Origin: JALZBN01 sp035525375
GTDB taxonomy: Bacteria > Actinomycetota > Acidimicrobiia > Acidimicrobiales > AC-14
Assembly: GCA_035525375.1 (NCBI GenBank)
Contig: DATLEI010000052.1
Location: 1-35,947 of the forward strand
Length of the DNA: 35,947 nt
Direction: 5' to 3'
The position numbers and the translations under genes were made by a program. Below are positions 6,931 to 14,719 of this stretch, in pieces. The notes beneath the pieces were generated by a model. The model had not been told where the DNA came from, did no database searches, and was given only the letters and a program-made list of their open reading frames with translations. Position 1 is the first letter of the stretch. The number at the start of each line of letters is the position of its first letter.

Positions 6931-7848
6931 GCTGTAGATCCCGGGTACGGCGGGGCCGAGGATGACGACCATGATCGCCGGGAAGATGAAGCCGATGAGC
7001 GGGAAGAGAATCTTGACCGGCAGCTTCGCCGCTTTCTCCCGAGCCCACTGGCGTCGCCTGGCCCTCATCTCGGTCGCTTGGGTCTTTAGCACCCGTCCAA
7101 TCGGGATTCCTAGGGCGTCTGCCTGCAGGATGGCGAGTACGAAGTTTGATAGCTCTGGCACCTCCGTGCGTCGCTTCAGGTTTTGGAAAGCGTCCTTGCG
7201 TGGCAGGCCCAACTCCATCTCCCGCAACGTTCTTGCGAACTCCTCCGCGAGAGGCGAGTCGAAGTGCTTGCACACGATGTCGATAGCGCCCTCGAACCCC
7301 ATGCCGGCCTCCACCGAGATGGCGAGGAGGTCGAGGGTGTCGGGTAGGTCCTTGCGGATCGCGAGCTTGCGCTCGTTCACCTTCCTCGTCAGCCACGTGG
7401 CCGGGCCGAGGGCCCCGATGAGCGGCAGAAAGATGATGGCCAGCAGCATCATCCGGAAGGACGGCTTGGCCAACACGATCCAGCCGAGGGCGGCGAGGGT
7501 GAAGACGCCGGTGGACGCAACCTGACCGACAACGAACTCTTCGGCTCGCATCTTCGAGGTCAGCCCGGCGAGCAGAATCTTCTTGTGGGTGCTGTCGAGG
7601 TAGTCCCGGGGTGTGAGGTGAGTGATGAACCCGAGGGCGTTCCCGCTCAGTGGCCGGACGACCCGGACGAAGAACGGCTCCGAGAGCTTTTGTTCGAACT
7701 CGTCGGCCACCTCGGGCATTTCGGCGTCGAGGTCTTGGAAGTAGCGCCCGACGTCGTCGGCTGGCTTGCGGGACAGCACGCCGACAGCGATCGCTACTGC
7801 GCCGCCGAGAGCAACGGCAAAGGTGATGAACACGCCAACTGATTCCAT
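6916..7848 (-). CDS. tadC: TadC-like pilus assembly inner-membrane platform protein
   Basis: This is a type II secretion F-domain protein that with TadB forms the membrane platform for Flp pilus assembly, driven by TadA. The 310-residue product has an N-terminal membrane helix (VFITFAVALGGAVAIAVGVL), a central hydrophobic pair (VFTLAALGWIVLA and MLLAIIFLPLIGALG) and a C-terminal helix (PLIGFIFPAIMVVILG). The T2SSF core includes DLPDTLDLLAISVEAGMGF and the charged MRARRRQWAREKAAKLPVK segment before the last helix, both typical of TadC. ATG 7848 is one base after the tadB stop. The last four codons and stop are duplicated directly downstream. Confidence 0.9.
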   Translation of the reverse strand: MESVGVFITFAVALGGAVAIAVGVLSRKPADDVGRYFQDLDAEMPEVADEFEQKLSEPFFVRVVRPLSGNALGFITHLTPRDYLDSTHKKILLAGLTSKMRAEEFVVGQVASTGVFTLAALGWIVLAKPSFRMMLLAIIFLPLIGALGPATWLTRKVNERKLAIRKDLPDTLDLLAISVEAGMGFEGAIDIVCKHFDSPLAEEFARTLREMELGLPRKDAFQNLKRRTEVPELSNFVLAILQADALGIPIGRVLKTQATEMRARRRQWAREKAAKLPVKILFPLIGFIFPAIMVVILGPAVPGIYSALGS

Positions 7849-7849
7849 G

Positions 7850-8821
7850 TCAGACCTCGATCTTGATCATGCGGAAGATGATGAACGTGCCAAGAGCCAT
7901 CAGGCCCGCCGTGCCGAGGAGCACTGCCAAGCCCCACCCGTGGTACATCGGCTGGAGGTAGTCAGGGTTGGTGACCTGGACCGCGACCATGATGAGCGGC
8001 GCCAGGGCGGCGAGCACGTACGCCGAGATCCGACCCTCGGCAGTGAGCACCTGCACTTCTCGACGCACCTCTTGGCGTGCACGAATGAACTCGGCCAGGG
8101 TGTGAAGGATGTCGGCCAGCTTGCCGCCGACTGTCTGCTGGATCCGGATGGACTGCACGACCCAATCGAGGTCCCGGATCTGCAAGCGGTGCGCCATTCG
8201 AGCCAGTGCGTCGGCCACGGGGTCACCCAGGCGGGTTTCTGACACGAGCCTGGAAAACTCTTCGGCGAGCGGCGGTTCCTGCTCCTCGCACATCATCTGG
8301 ATTGCCCGCAGAAAGGTGTGCCCTGCTGACAGTGACGACGCGATGAGAGTGAGTGCGTCCGGTAGTTGCTCTTCGAAGGCGCGCCGGCGCTTGCTGATAC
8401 GCCTGCGCACCACCCCAGCTGCGACGAGGGGCCCAATCACAGCAGCGGCAAGGCCGAAGAACCACGCTGCGGTGATCCCGTAGACGATGGCCGCAAGAGC
8501 GACCGTGCCCGCCACGGTGATGACCAGGTATTCGCCGGGACGGATGGGCAGCCGGGCCCGTTCGAGCGAGTCGGAAAGCATGCCCTTGGAGTCGAACTGG
8601 TCGACAACCCTGCCGGCGAGATCGATCGTGCCCTCGACGATGGGGCTGTAGCCCTCAGACTCGGAGAGGGCCTCGACTTCCACGTCACGCTCGCCGAAAG
8701 GCAGGTCGAGGATCTCGGCCAGGGCCTGCTCCCGAGCCTTCACCCGGGAGAGGAGCCCAGCGACGAACAGAGCAAGGCCGAGCCCAACCGCGACAACCGC
8801 AATCAACGCTGCCGTGCTCAT
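7850..8821 (-). CDS. tadB: TadB-like pilus assembly inner-membrane platform protein
   Basis: This is the other T2SSF platform protein of the Flp/Tad system. The 323-residue product has an N-terminal helix (ALIAVVAVGLGLALFVAGLL), a central membrane pair (ITVAGTVALAAIVYGITAAW and GLAAAVIGPLVAAGVV), the T2SSF core QLPDALTLIASSLSAGHTFL, and a C-terminal hydrophobic pair ending in FIIFRMIKIEV. The LADILHTLAEFIRARQEVRR segment is characteristic of TadB. Its ATG overlaps the stop of tadA (ATGA) and its stop is one base before tadC, so the three genes are tightly coupled. No vWA domain, present in some actinobacterial TadB proteins, is seen. Confidence 0.9.
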   Translation of the reverse strand: MSTAALIAVVAVGLGLALFVAGLLSRVKAREQALAEILDLPFGERDVEVEALSESEGYSPIVEGTIDLAGRVVDQFDSKGMLSDSLERARLPIRPGEYLVITVAGTVALAAIVYGITAAWFFGLAAAVIGPLVAAGVVRRRISKRRRAFEEQLPDALTLIASSLSAGHTFLRAIQMMCEEQEPPLAEEFSRLVSETRLGDPVADALARMAHRLQIRDLDWVVQSIRIQQTVGGKLADILHTLAEFIRARQEVRREVQVLTAEGRISAYVLAALAPLIMVAVQVTNPDYLQPMYHGWGLAVLLGTAGLMALGTFIIFRMIKIEV

Positions 8822-10362
8822 CGGGCCCGCTCCGGCTCCGCGAGGGCTGACATCGCCGGCATCTTGCGGCGCGATCCGGATCGGCTCTGACTCCGGGGCG
8901 GCTGCGGCGGGCCGTTGACGCGGAACACCTTGGCCGGCACGTCGATGCCTTCCTCGGCCAGCTTGTCGAGGAACTTCGGGCGCAAGCCGGTGGGCGCAAG
9001 TTCACCGTTGTAGCGACTGGCGATTTCGTCGGCTTCGCCGTTCGCGGTGCCCTCCGCGTCTCCGGGCCCAGGGGAACCAACCCGCCTCGGGTGCAACTTG
9101 AACTTGAAGATGTCCTGCAAGAGGATCGTGTCGCCCTCCATGCCCTGGAGCTCGGTGACCGACGTAACGACACGACGACCGTTCGGCAGGCGGTCGAGGT
9201 GCATGATGAGGTTGATGGCGGAGCAGATCTGCTCGCGAATTGCTCGTACGGGCAGGTCGTAGCCCGACATCAACACCATGGTCTCGAGCCGGCTGAGTCC
9301 GTCCCGGGGGCTGTTGCAGTGGACGGTGGTCATCGAACCCTCGTGGCCGGTGTTCATTGCCTGGAGCATGTCGAGGGCCTCGGGGCCACGAACCTCACCG
9401 ACAATGATGCGGTCGGGCCGCATACGTAGAGCGTTGCGAACCAGGTCACGGATCCGGACCTCGCCGGCGCCCTCGGCATTGGCCGGGCGAGCCTCGAGGC
9501 TGACGATGTGAGGCTGCTGGAGCTGGAGCTCGGCGGCGTCCTCGATGGTCACGATGCGCTCGCCGTCGGGGATGAACGACGACAGCACGTTGAGGTTCGT
9601 CGTCTTACCGGTACCGGTACCGCCGGAGACCAGGATGCTGAGCTTGCCTCGTACGCAAGCCTCCATGACGGTGGCCAGGTCGAGGGTGAAGGTGCCGAAG
9701 TTGATCAGGTCCTTCACTTGGTACGGGTCGGCGGCGAACTTCCGGATGGTGAGCACCGGGCCATGAATGGCCAGCGGCGGGATCACGGCGTTGACACGGG
9801 AGCCATCAGGGAGCCGGGCATCGACCATCGGTGACGACTCGTCGACACGTCGCCCGACGGCCGCGACGATCTTTTCGATGACATGGCGGTACTGGTTGTC
9901 GTCCGTGAAAGACACGCCGGTGTGGTGCAACCGGCCCGAGCGCTCCACCCATATGTCGTCGTAGGCGTTGCACATGATTTCGGTTACGTCCACATCGGCC
10001 AGGAACGGGTCGAGCGGGCCGTAGCCCAACGTGTCCTGGATCATCTCCTGGAGGAAGGCGCGCCGCTCACGCGGCGACACCTTTACGTCCTCCCGCTGGA
10101 GGATGCGGTCGAGGGCGGCCTTTACCTCTGTGTTGAGGCCTTCAGCGGTGAGCCCCGAAACCTTGGGGGCGACCTCCGTGAGCACCAACTCGCGGACCTT
10201 GCGCTTCGACGCCGCCCATGAGGAGGACGCGTTGCGCTTGCTGTTGTCGACTTCGGGCCCTCGGGCCCGACGCCGGGCCGTCTCAACGACCGGGTTGCTC
10301 ACTCGCTTTGCGGCGGACCGCTCCTGCTCTTCGAGGGCGGCCAGCTTGTCTGAGAGGTTCAC
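8818..10362 (-). CDS. tadA: TadA/CpaF-type pilus assembly ATPase
   Basis: This cytoplasmic secretion ATPase powers Flp pilus assembly. The 514-residue product has a charged N-terminal region, then the family N-terminal domain (LGYGPLDPFLADVDVTEIMCN around 112-135), Walker A GGTGTGKTT near residue 250, the Asp-box region IVTIEDAAELQLQQPHIVSL, Walker B RIIVGEVRG and the His-box GHEGSMTTVH. The last 85 residues (RRVGSPGPGDAEG to the end) are low-complexity and polar; they go beyond the usual catalytic core. The start is GTG 10362, with AAGGAGA a few bases before. It follows tadZ by 8 nt and overlaps tadB by 4 nt. Confidence 0.93.
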   Translation of the reverse strand: MNLSDKLAALEEQERSAAKRVSNPVVETARRRARGPEVDNSKRNASSSWAASKRKVRELVLTEVAPKVSGLTAEGLNTEVKAALDRILQREDVKVSPRERRAFLQEMIQDTLGYGPLDPFLADVDVTEIMCNAYDDIWVERSGRLHHTGVSFTDDNQYRHVIEKIVAAVGRRVDESSPMVDARLPDGSRVNAVIPPLAIHGPVLTIRKFAADPYQVKDLINFGTFTLDLATVMEACVRGKLSILVSGGTGTGKTTNLNVLSSFIPDGERIVTIEDAAELQLQQPHIVSLEARPANAEGAGEVRIRDLVRNALRMRPDRIIVGEVRGPEALDMLQAMNTGHEGSMTTVHCNSPRDGLSRLETMVLMSGYDLPVRAIREQICSAINLIMHLDRLPNGRRVVTSVTELQGMEGDTILLQDIFKFKLHPRRVGSPGPGDAEGTANGEADEIASRYNGELAPTGLRPKFLDKLAEEGIDVPAKVFRVNGPPQPPRSQSRSGSRRKMPAMSALAEPERAR

Positions 10363-10370
10363 TGATCTCC

Positions 10371-11648
10371 TTATGACTCGTGGGAGTGGCGATTACGCCG
10401 GAACAGGAAGGAGAACGGGCCCCGTGCCGGGGCCTTGTACTTCTGTGCGGCTGCGCTCGCCCGGTCGCGGTTCTCCTCCGGGAGGAGCGGGATGAGGCTC
10501 GTCTCCATACGGCGACTCACCTCAGAACCAGGTGAGAACGCCAGGATCGGAGTTCCGACGTTCACCGACTTGCTGACCTCTCGGGCGTACGGCAGCACGG
10601 CCGAGAAGCCCTGGGGGAACAGCCGGGTGACCTGGTCAATGTCGATACCGACGTCCTTCTCAGCCTTGTTCAGGATGAGCCGGACGTTGTCCGCGGGGAT
10701 CTTCAACTTCTCGAGGGTGTTCAAGAAGACACTCATATTCCGGACGCTCGGGAGGTCGAGTGTGGCCATCACGTAGAGGTCGTTGGACAGGTCGAACGCA
10801 GCCAAGACGATCTCGGTGAGGGCCGCCGGCGTGTCGACGATCAGGTAGTCGCAGGTGCTTCGCAGCGACTCGATGATCTTGGTCACGTCTGGGGGATGAA
10901 TGCGGTCGGCGTCGGAGGGGTCCTTCGGCGCGGCAAGCACGTGCACTCCGGTGTCGTGAGTGACGAGGTAATCCTCGATCTTGGCCGGCAGGTCGCCACT
11001 CTCCTCGCCCTCGTCGCGCTGCAGTGCGTCGAAGATGGTGAAGCGGGGCCGTAGGCGGAGTGCGGTCGACACCTCGCCGAATTGCAGGTCGAGGTCGACG
11101 ATGCAGACCCGCTTCCCGGTGTTGTGGTGCAGGAAGTAGGCAAGGTTGGTGGCAAAGAAGGTCTTTCCGCAGCCACCAGTCGCCGAAGCGACGGTGAAGA
11201 CTTGGGCCTGCTTGGCCGGAAGCTGTGCCGGGGCATGAGGCGCCGACGCCGGCACGATGGCGGGACGGTGGTGTGCAACTTCCACCGCTCGCTCTATTGC
11301 ATCGTGCAGCACCTTCTCACTAACCGGCAGTTGCAGTAGGTCCATGGCTCCGGCGCGCACGATGTCGCGTAGTTGGGCGTCCGGACGGCTGGAGAAGGCG
11401 AGCACCATGCTCATCCCCGGCAGCTCATCGTGGATCACCTGCAGGCGAGACAGACCAGCCTTGGTACCAAGGCTGGGTCCAGCGACGAGCACGTCGAACG
11501 GCCCGTCGTTGGAGAGCATCTCGCCGACCGAGCCGAGTCGCTCGCAGGCAATGACATCCGGACGGGGCCTGAGCTCGCTGGCCATCATCTGGACCTCCTT
11601 GAGGAGCTCAGCGCCCCGATCAAGTACGAGGATCTTTGGGTTTCTCAT
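10371..11648 (-). CDS. tadZ: TadZ/CpaE-type ParA/MinD-like pilus localisation ATPase
   Basis: TadZ/CpaE proteins place the Tad machinery in the cell. The 425-residue product has a receiver-like N-terminal domain (about 1-125; KILVLDRGAELLKEVQMM, FDVLVAGPSL) and a ParA/MinD ATPase domain with a P-loop ASATGGCGKTFFATN (about 154-168), CIVDLDLQFG and YLIVDTPA. The receiver-like domain does not show a full Asp-pair/Asp/Lys set, so it is probably not phosphorylated. ATG 11648 is preferred over ATG 11696 because it has AGGAG upstream and avoids a 35-nt overlap with cpaB. It lies between cpaB and tadA in one operon. Confidence 0.88.
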   Translation of the reverse strand: MRNPKILVLDRGAELLKEVQMMASELRPRPDVIACERLGSVGEMLSNDGPFDVLVAGPSLGTKAGLSRLQVIHDELPGMSMVLAFSSRPDAQLRDIVRAGAMDLLQLPVSEKVLHDAIERAVEVAHHRPAIVPASAPHAPAQLPAKQAQVFTVASATGGCGKTFFATNLAYFLHHNTGKRVCIVDLDLQFGEVSTALRLRPRFTIFDALQRDEGEESGDLPAKIEDYLVTHDTGVHVLAAPKDPSDADRIHPPDVTKIIESLRSTCDYLIVDTPAALTEIVLAAFDLSNDLYVMATLDLPSVRNMSVFLNTLEKLKIPADNVRLILNKAEKDVGIDIDQVTRLFPQGFSAVLPYAREVSKSVNVGTPILAFSPGSEVSRRMETSLIPLLPEENRDRASAAAQKYKAPARGPFSFLFRRNRHSHES

Positions 11649-11661
11649 GAGTCGCGTTCTC

Positions 11662-12387
11662 CTAGCGGGGCTGGACGGCGGATTCGGCGTTGACACCCGG
11701 CGTCGGGGAAACAGCTGCCTGGTCCTTGTTCACGAGCGAGAAGTACAGGTGCTCGAAGTGGCTCAGGTAGGCGAGCTGCTCGGCCTGGACCTGGTCAACG
11801 GCCACCAGAAAGACGCGGTCGGGCGCACCGGGCTGTCCTGGGCTAGGCGTGAGATTGGCACCGTTCACGCTAAGGATCTCGATGTTCTGCTGGACCAGCC
11901 GGCCTTCGCTCGGACCGTTGTCAGGCTTGGTCAGCGCGTAGATATCGATCTTGTCGCCGGCGCCGGCGTAACCAGCCACGCCCGGCACGTTGGTCATGTT
12001 GAGGGCGAACGCCGTCTTGCCATCAGGGATCTTGACCGTGCCGACCCTCGTCTGCGCGACGGGGAAGGCGTCATCAGTGAGCACCGAGCCCTGGGGCACG
12101 CCTGCTGTCGTGGTGCGGCCGTTGAGCTGGCCGGCGTCAGTGAGGGCAGAGGCCGGCTTCGCCGCGGGAGTCACATTCTTCGTCTTGATCAACCCGGCCT
12201 GGAGCGCTGACGAGCCGGACGTCCCGGCAGGAATGTTGTCCGATGCATATAGCACCTGCACTCCACCCTGGACGGAGCTCGCACTGTCGCTCCCGCCACT
12301 GTCTCGGACAAGGAAGTAGGTGGCGGCCGCGCCGACGATGAAGACGGCGAGGCCGAGAATCACGATCACGTTCGAACGTCTTGCCAT
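11662..12387 (-). CDS. cpaB: CpaB/RcpC-like Flp pilus assembly protein
   Basis: CpaB/RcpC proteins are membrane-anchored, SAF-domain pilus assembly factors. The 241-residue product has one N-terminal membrane helix (VIVILGLAVFIVGAAATYFLV), then an extracytoplasmic region with SAF-like features: VQVLYASDNIPAGTSG, a GRTTTAGVPQGSVLTDDAF segment and GDKIDIYALT. The RcpC part includes VFLVAVDQVQAEQLAYLSH. In secretin-containing bacteria the partner is an outer-membrane ring; none is seen here, as expected for a monoderm. ATG 12387 has GGGAG 6 nt before it; an upstream ATG at 12420 is less likely. It is the first gene of the minus-strand pilus operon. Confidence 0.85.
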   Translation of the reverse strand: MARRSNVIVILGLAVFIVGAAATYFLVRDSGGSDSASSVQGGVQVLYASDNIPAGTSGSSALQAGLIKTKNVTPAAKPASALTDAGQLNGRTTTAGVPQGSVLTDDAFPVAQTRVGTVKIPDGKTAFALNMTNVPGVAGYAGAGDKIDIYALTKPDNGPSEGRLVQQNIEILSVNGANLTPSPGQPGAPDRVFLVAVDQVQAEQLAYLSHFEHLYFSLVNKDQAAVSPTPGVNAESAVQPR

Positions 12388-12483
12388 TGGTTTCTCCCGG
12401 CTGGTCGAGGATCCCGCCACTCGGTTGTGGTCGGTGCACGCGTTGGTCGCAGTTGCCTTGTGGTTTTCGGCGTGACAGCGGCC

Positions 12484-12533
12484 GTCCTAAAGCGCATGTT
12501 TGGGAAAAGATCCCTGCCGGGGTCCTAAAGCGC
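12484..12533. repeat. Two 12-bp direct repeats upstream of tadE
   Basis: GTCCTAAAGCGC occurs at 12484-12495 and again at 12522-12533, 38 bp apart. The second copy contains the -35-like part of a FliA/WhiG-type promoter. The first has no good -10 at the matching distance, so it may be a second binding site. Confidence 0.65.
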
Positions 12534-12553
12534 GACGAAAGGGCTACCGATAG
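12526..12553 (+). promoter_or_regulatory. FliA/WhiG-type (sigma-28 family) promoter for tadE-tadG
   Basis: TAAAG (12526-12530), 15 nt, then ACCGATAG (12546-12553) resembles the sigma-28 family pattern TAAAG-N14-16-GCCGATAA. It lies about 40 nt before the preferred tadE start. The rest of the divergent gap (12388-12591) shows a GCCGAAAA on the minus strand at about 12447-12454 without a matching -35; nothing else is clear. Confidence 0.5.
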
Positions 12554-12591
12554 TCCTGGTGATCCTTCTCTCCGATCGCATTGGAGTGCTT

Positions 12592-13026
12592 GTGACTGAC
12601 CGAGCTGAATCCATAGCGCCCGCGCGGCGTTTCACTCGTGGCGACGAGACTGGAGCAGCGCTCCTGGAGTTCTCGCTCGTCGTTGGCCTCTTCGTTTTCA
12701 TCCTTTACGGACTGATCACGTTCGGCGTGATCCTCGCCCAGAAGCAGTCCGTGACGAACGCCGCTGCCGACGGCGCGCGCGCCGGGGTCGGCGCGTCATT
12801 GCCGGCGTCGGCGGCGCAAGCCCGGGTCGAGAAGGCCCTGGGTGCCCCGGCAGGGCGCTACACCGCCACCTATACAACGGCTGCCTGCACCGGCGGAACC
12901 GGCACCTGCCTGACCGTGAAGGTGACCTGGGACTACAAGAACCATCCGCTGGTGCCACCGGCTCCAGGGCTAGGACTCGTCACACCCAATACGTTCGGCT
13001 CCACCGCAGTGGTTCAGGTTTCATGA
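12592..13026 (+). CDS. tadE: TadE-like minor pilin / pilus assembly protein
   Basis: TadE-family proteins are pseudopilins of the Flp system, cleaved and inserted in the membrane. The 144-residue product has the TadE N-terminal signature GDETGAALLEFSLVVGLF, with a hydrophobic helix (LEFSLVVGLFVFILYGLITFGVIL) at about 25-50 and a secreted C-terminal part containing a pair of cysteines (AACTGGTGTC). GTG 12592 was chosen because GGAG lies 5 nt before it. GTG 12559 is an in-frame alternative that would add 11 residues and lies close to the predicted transcription start. The gene is divergent from the cpaB operon and overlaps tadG by 4 nt. Confidence 0.82.
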   Translation: MTDRAESIAPARRFTRGDETGAALLEFSLVVGLFVFILYGLITFGVILAQKQSVTNAAADGARAGVGASLPASAAQARVEKALGAPAGRYTATYTTAACTGGTGTCLTVKVTWDYKNHPLVPPAPGLGLVTPNTFGSTAVVQVS

Positions 13027-14657
13027 TGCGCTGGGCGATGCGACGCAAGGACGAGAGTGGCTCCATCCTGGTGCTGTCGGTCGTCGGTGTGGTTCTCGCC
13101 GTCATCTCCACTGCCCTGGCCGTCGATCTTGGGCGGTTGGCGCAGGACAAGCGCACAGACCAAAAGGTTGCCGACCTCGCCGCCCTCGACGCGTCCCGCG
13201 ACCTGACCCAGGCGTGCGCGCGGGCCAAGGCGAGCGTCGTGAGGAACGGCATGCCTGCCTCGACGCTCACCTGCAGTGACCCCGCCTCTAACCCGGCCGG
13301 CGATGTCGTGCGGGGCAACATCGCCGCTGGCGTTTTCACTGTGAATGCCGCCGGTACTGCGGTCCGGGTGAAAGTCCATTCGGCGTTCAAGACCGTGTTC
13401 CCGTTTGTGACCGGGCCCAACGGCCTCGATGTGAAAGGTATTGCCGCGAAGTGTTCGCCCGCGGGTTTCACCATCGGATCGTCGCTCGCCACGATCGATA
13501 CATCACGCTCGACACTGCTCAACTCGATGATCGGCCGGATGATCGGTGGGTCATCCCTGTCGTTGTCGCTCGTGAGTTGGCAGGGCTTGGCGAGCGGATC
13601 GGTCACCCTCGACCAGCTCCGGACCCAGCTGGCAAGCATGGGCTTCTCTGTCGGGAGCGTCAGCAGCCTTCTCAGCACCGACCTGACGTTGGCCCAGTTC
13701 TTCCAGGCGACAGCGAACGCGCTGACCGCGAAGGGCGACACCGCGAATGCCACCCTCTTCAATACCCTCAAGGTCGCTGCCACCAGCACGGTCAAGATGC
13801 ACCTCGGCCAGTTCCTCACCGTCGCCCAGGATGCCGAGGGTGTTGCCCTCGGCAGCAGGTTCAACCTCTTCCAGCTGCTGACGGCAGCCGCAGAGGCCTC
13901 GGCCGTGAACGGGAACAGCTTCATCGATGTCGCCAACGTGGGGATCACCGTCCCTGGCGTGGCATCGACGGCTATGCACCTCAAGGTCATCGAACCGCCA
14001 ATGATCTGGTTCGGCACCGATTGCAAGCCGGAGATCAAGACCACAGGGCAGGTGCAGCTCACGGTCACCCCGACCCTCAACCTGAATGTAACGGTGGGCC
14101 TGAGCGTGCTGAACGTGGTCAACGCCATGCCGATCAACCTCACTGCGGCCGGCGCAACCGGTGTGCTCAAGACAGTGAACTGCACGTCGAGCCCCGGCAT
14201 CACTGTCACTGTCGACCCGAAGGCGTTCTCGGGCTCGGCCACGCTGGCGACCCTGCGGGTGAAGCTGCTTGGACTTCCGTTGCTGGACGTTCCGACCACG
14301 AATGTCACGCCAAGTATCGATGGACCTGCCGTCGACGTCAGCTTCAGTTACCCGGGTGAGTTCTCGCCCACGGCGGCGTCCAAGCACATCGGCTCACAGC
14401 CCGTGGGTCTTCAGAGCCTCACAAATGTGACTGCCGGATCACCGACGTTGCTCGGAGTCCTGCCGCTAGGTGTCACCAGTGGCCAGATCGTGACCGCCGT
14501 GATCAACGCCCTGCACACAGTGATTGGCGATGTCGACAACAGCGTGCTGACTCCGTTGCTGAAGGACCTGGGGCTCGACATAGGTGGCGCTGACGTAACC
14601 GCCCTAGCCGATGCCTACAAGCCCCTGCAGTGCGGCCAGCCGGGGCTCGTCGGGTAA
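13023..14657 (+). CDS. TadG-like secreted pilus-associated protein
   Basis: The 544-residue product starts with a TadG-type membrane anchor: RKDESGSILVLSVVGVVLAV, hydrophobic through about residue 35, then DLGRLAQDKRTDQKVADLAALDASR, the usual region after the helix in TadG/TadE-related proteins. The remaining 470 residues are extracytoplasmic, rich in Ser, Thr, Val, Ala and Leu and poor in charge, with beta-like stretches such as VQLTVTPTLNLNVTVGLSV. I do not see the metal-site motif (DxSxS) of a von Willebrand A domain, which many TadG proteins have. ATG 13023 overlaps the tadE stop; ATG 13026 is an alternative. It probably acts as a surface or adhesion part of the pilus system; that is inference from position and anchor. 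Confidence 0.75.
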   Translation: MMRWAMRRKDESGSILVLSVVGVVLAVISTALAVDLGRLAQDKRTDQKVADLAALDASRDLTQACARAKASVVRNGMPASTLTCSDPASNPAGDVVRGNIAAGVFTVNAAGTAVRVKVHSAFKTVFPFVTGPNGLDVKGIAAKCSPAGFTIGSSLATIDTSRSTLLNSMIGRMIGGSSLSLSLVSWQGLASGSVTLDQLRTQLASMGFSVGSVSSLLSTDLTLAQFFQATANALTAKGDTANATLFNTLKVAATSTVKMHLGQFLTVAQDAEGVALGSRFNLFQLLTAAAEASAVNGNSFIDVANVGITVPGVASTAMHLKVIEPPMIWFGTDCKPEIKTTGQVQLTVTPTLNLNVTVGLSVLNVVNAMPINLTAAGATGVLKTVNCTSSPGITVTVDPKAFSGSATLATLRVKLLGLPLLDVPTTNVTPSIDGPAVDVSFSYPGEFSPTAASKHIGSQPVGLQSLTNVTAGSPTLLGVLPLGVTSGQIVTAVINALHTVIGDVDNSVLTPLLKDLGLDIGGADVTALADAYKPLQCGQPGLVG

Positions 14658-14666
14658 AACCCGCAG

Positions 14667-14685
14667 TAGGTGCCCACTGCACCTA
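14667..14685. terminator. Weak hairpin after tadG
   Basis: TAGGTGC (14667-14673) and GCACCTA (14679-14685) are perfect 7-bp complements around a 5-nt loop, 9 nt after the tadG stop. No T run follows. It is a candidate terminator only. Confidence 0.3.
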
Positions 14686-14707
14686 TCACTTCAGCCTTGA
14701 TTGCTGG

Positions 14708-14713
14708 TGTAAT
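14708..14713 (+). promoter_or_regulatory. Possible -10 element before the hydrolase-fold gene
   Basis: TGTAAT matches TATAAT at five of six positions and ends 6 nt before GTG 14720. It lacks the usually conserved A at position 2, so support is limited, but the distance suits a leaderless start. Confidence 0.3.
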
Positions 14714-14719
14714 TGGAGC

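Noticed and set aside
12388..12591. Cyclic-di-GMP riboswitch before the pilus genes
   Set aside because: The TAAAG repeats first suggested one, but no conserved aptamer structure could be found; a sigma-28-type promoter explains the sequence better.
12980..14308. Open reading frame of 442 codons on the minus strand opposite tadG
   Set aside because: It is antisense to a gene with a clear anchor domain and good start coupling, and its translation resembles no protein; high GC explains it.
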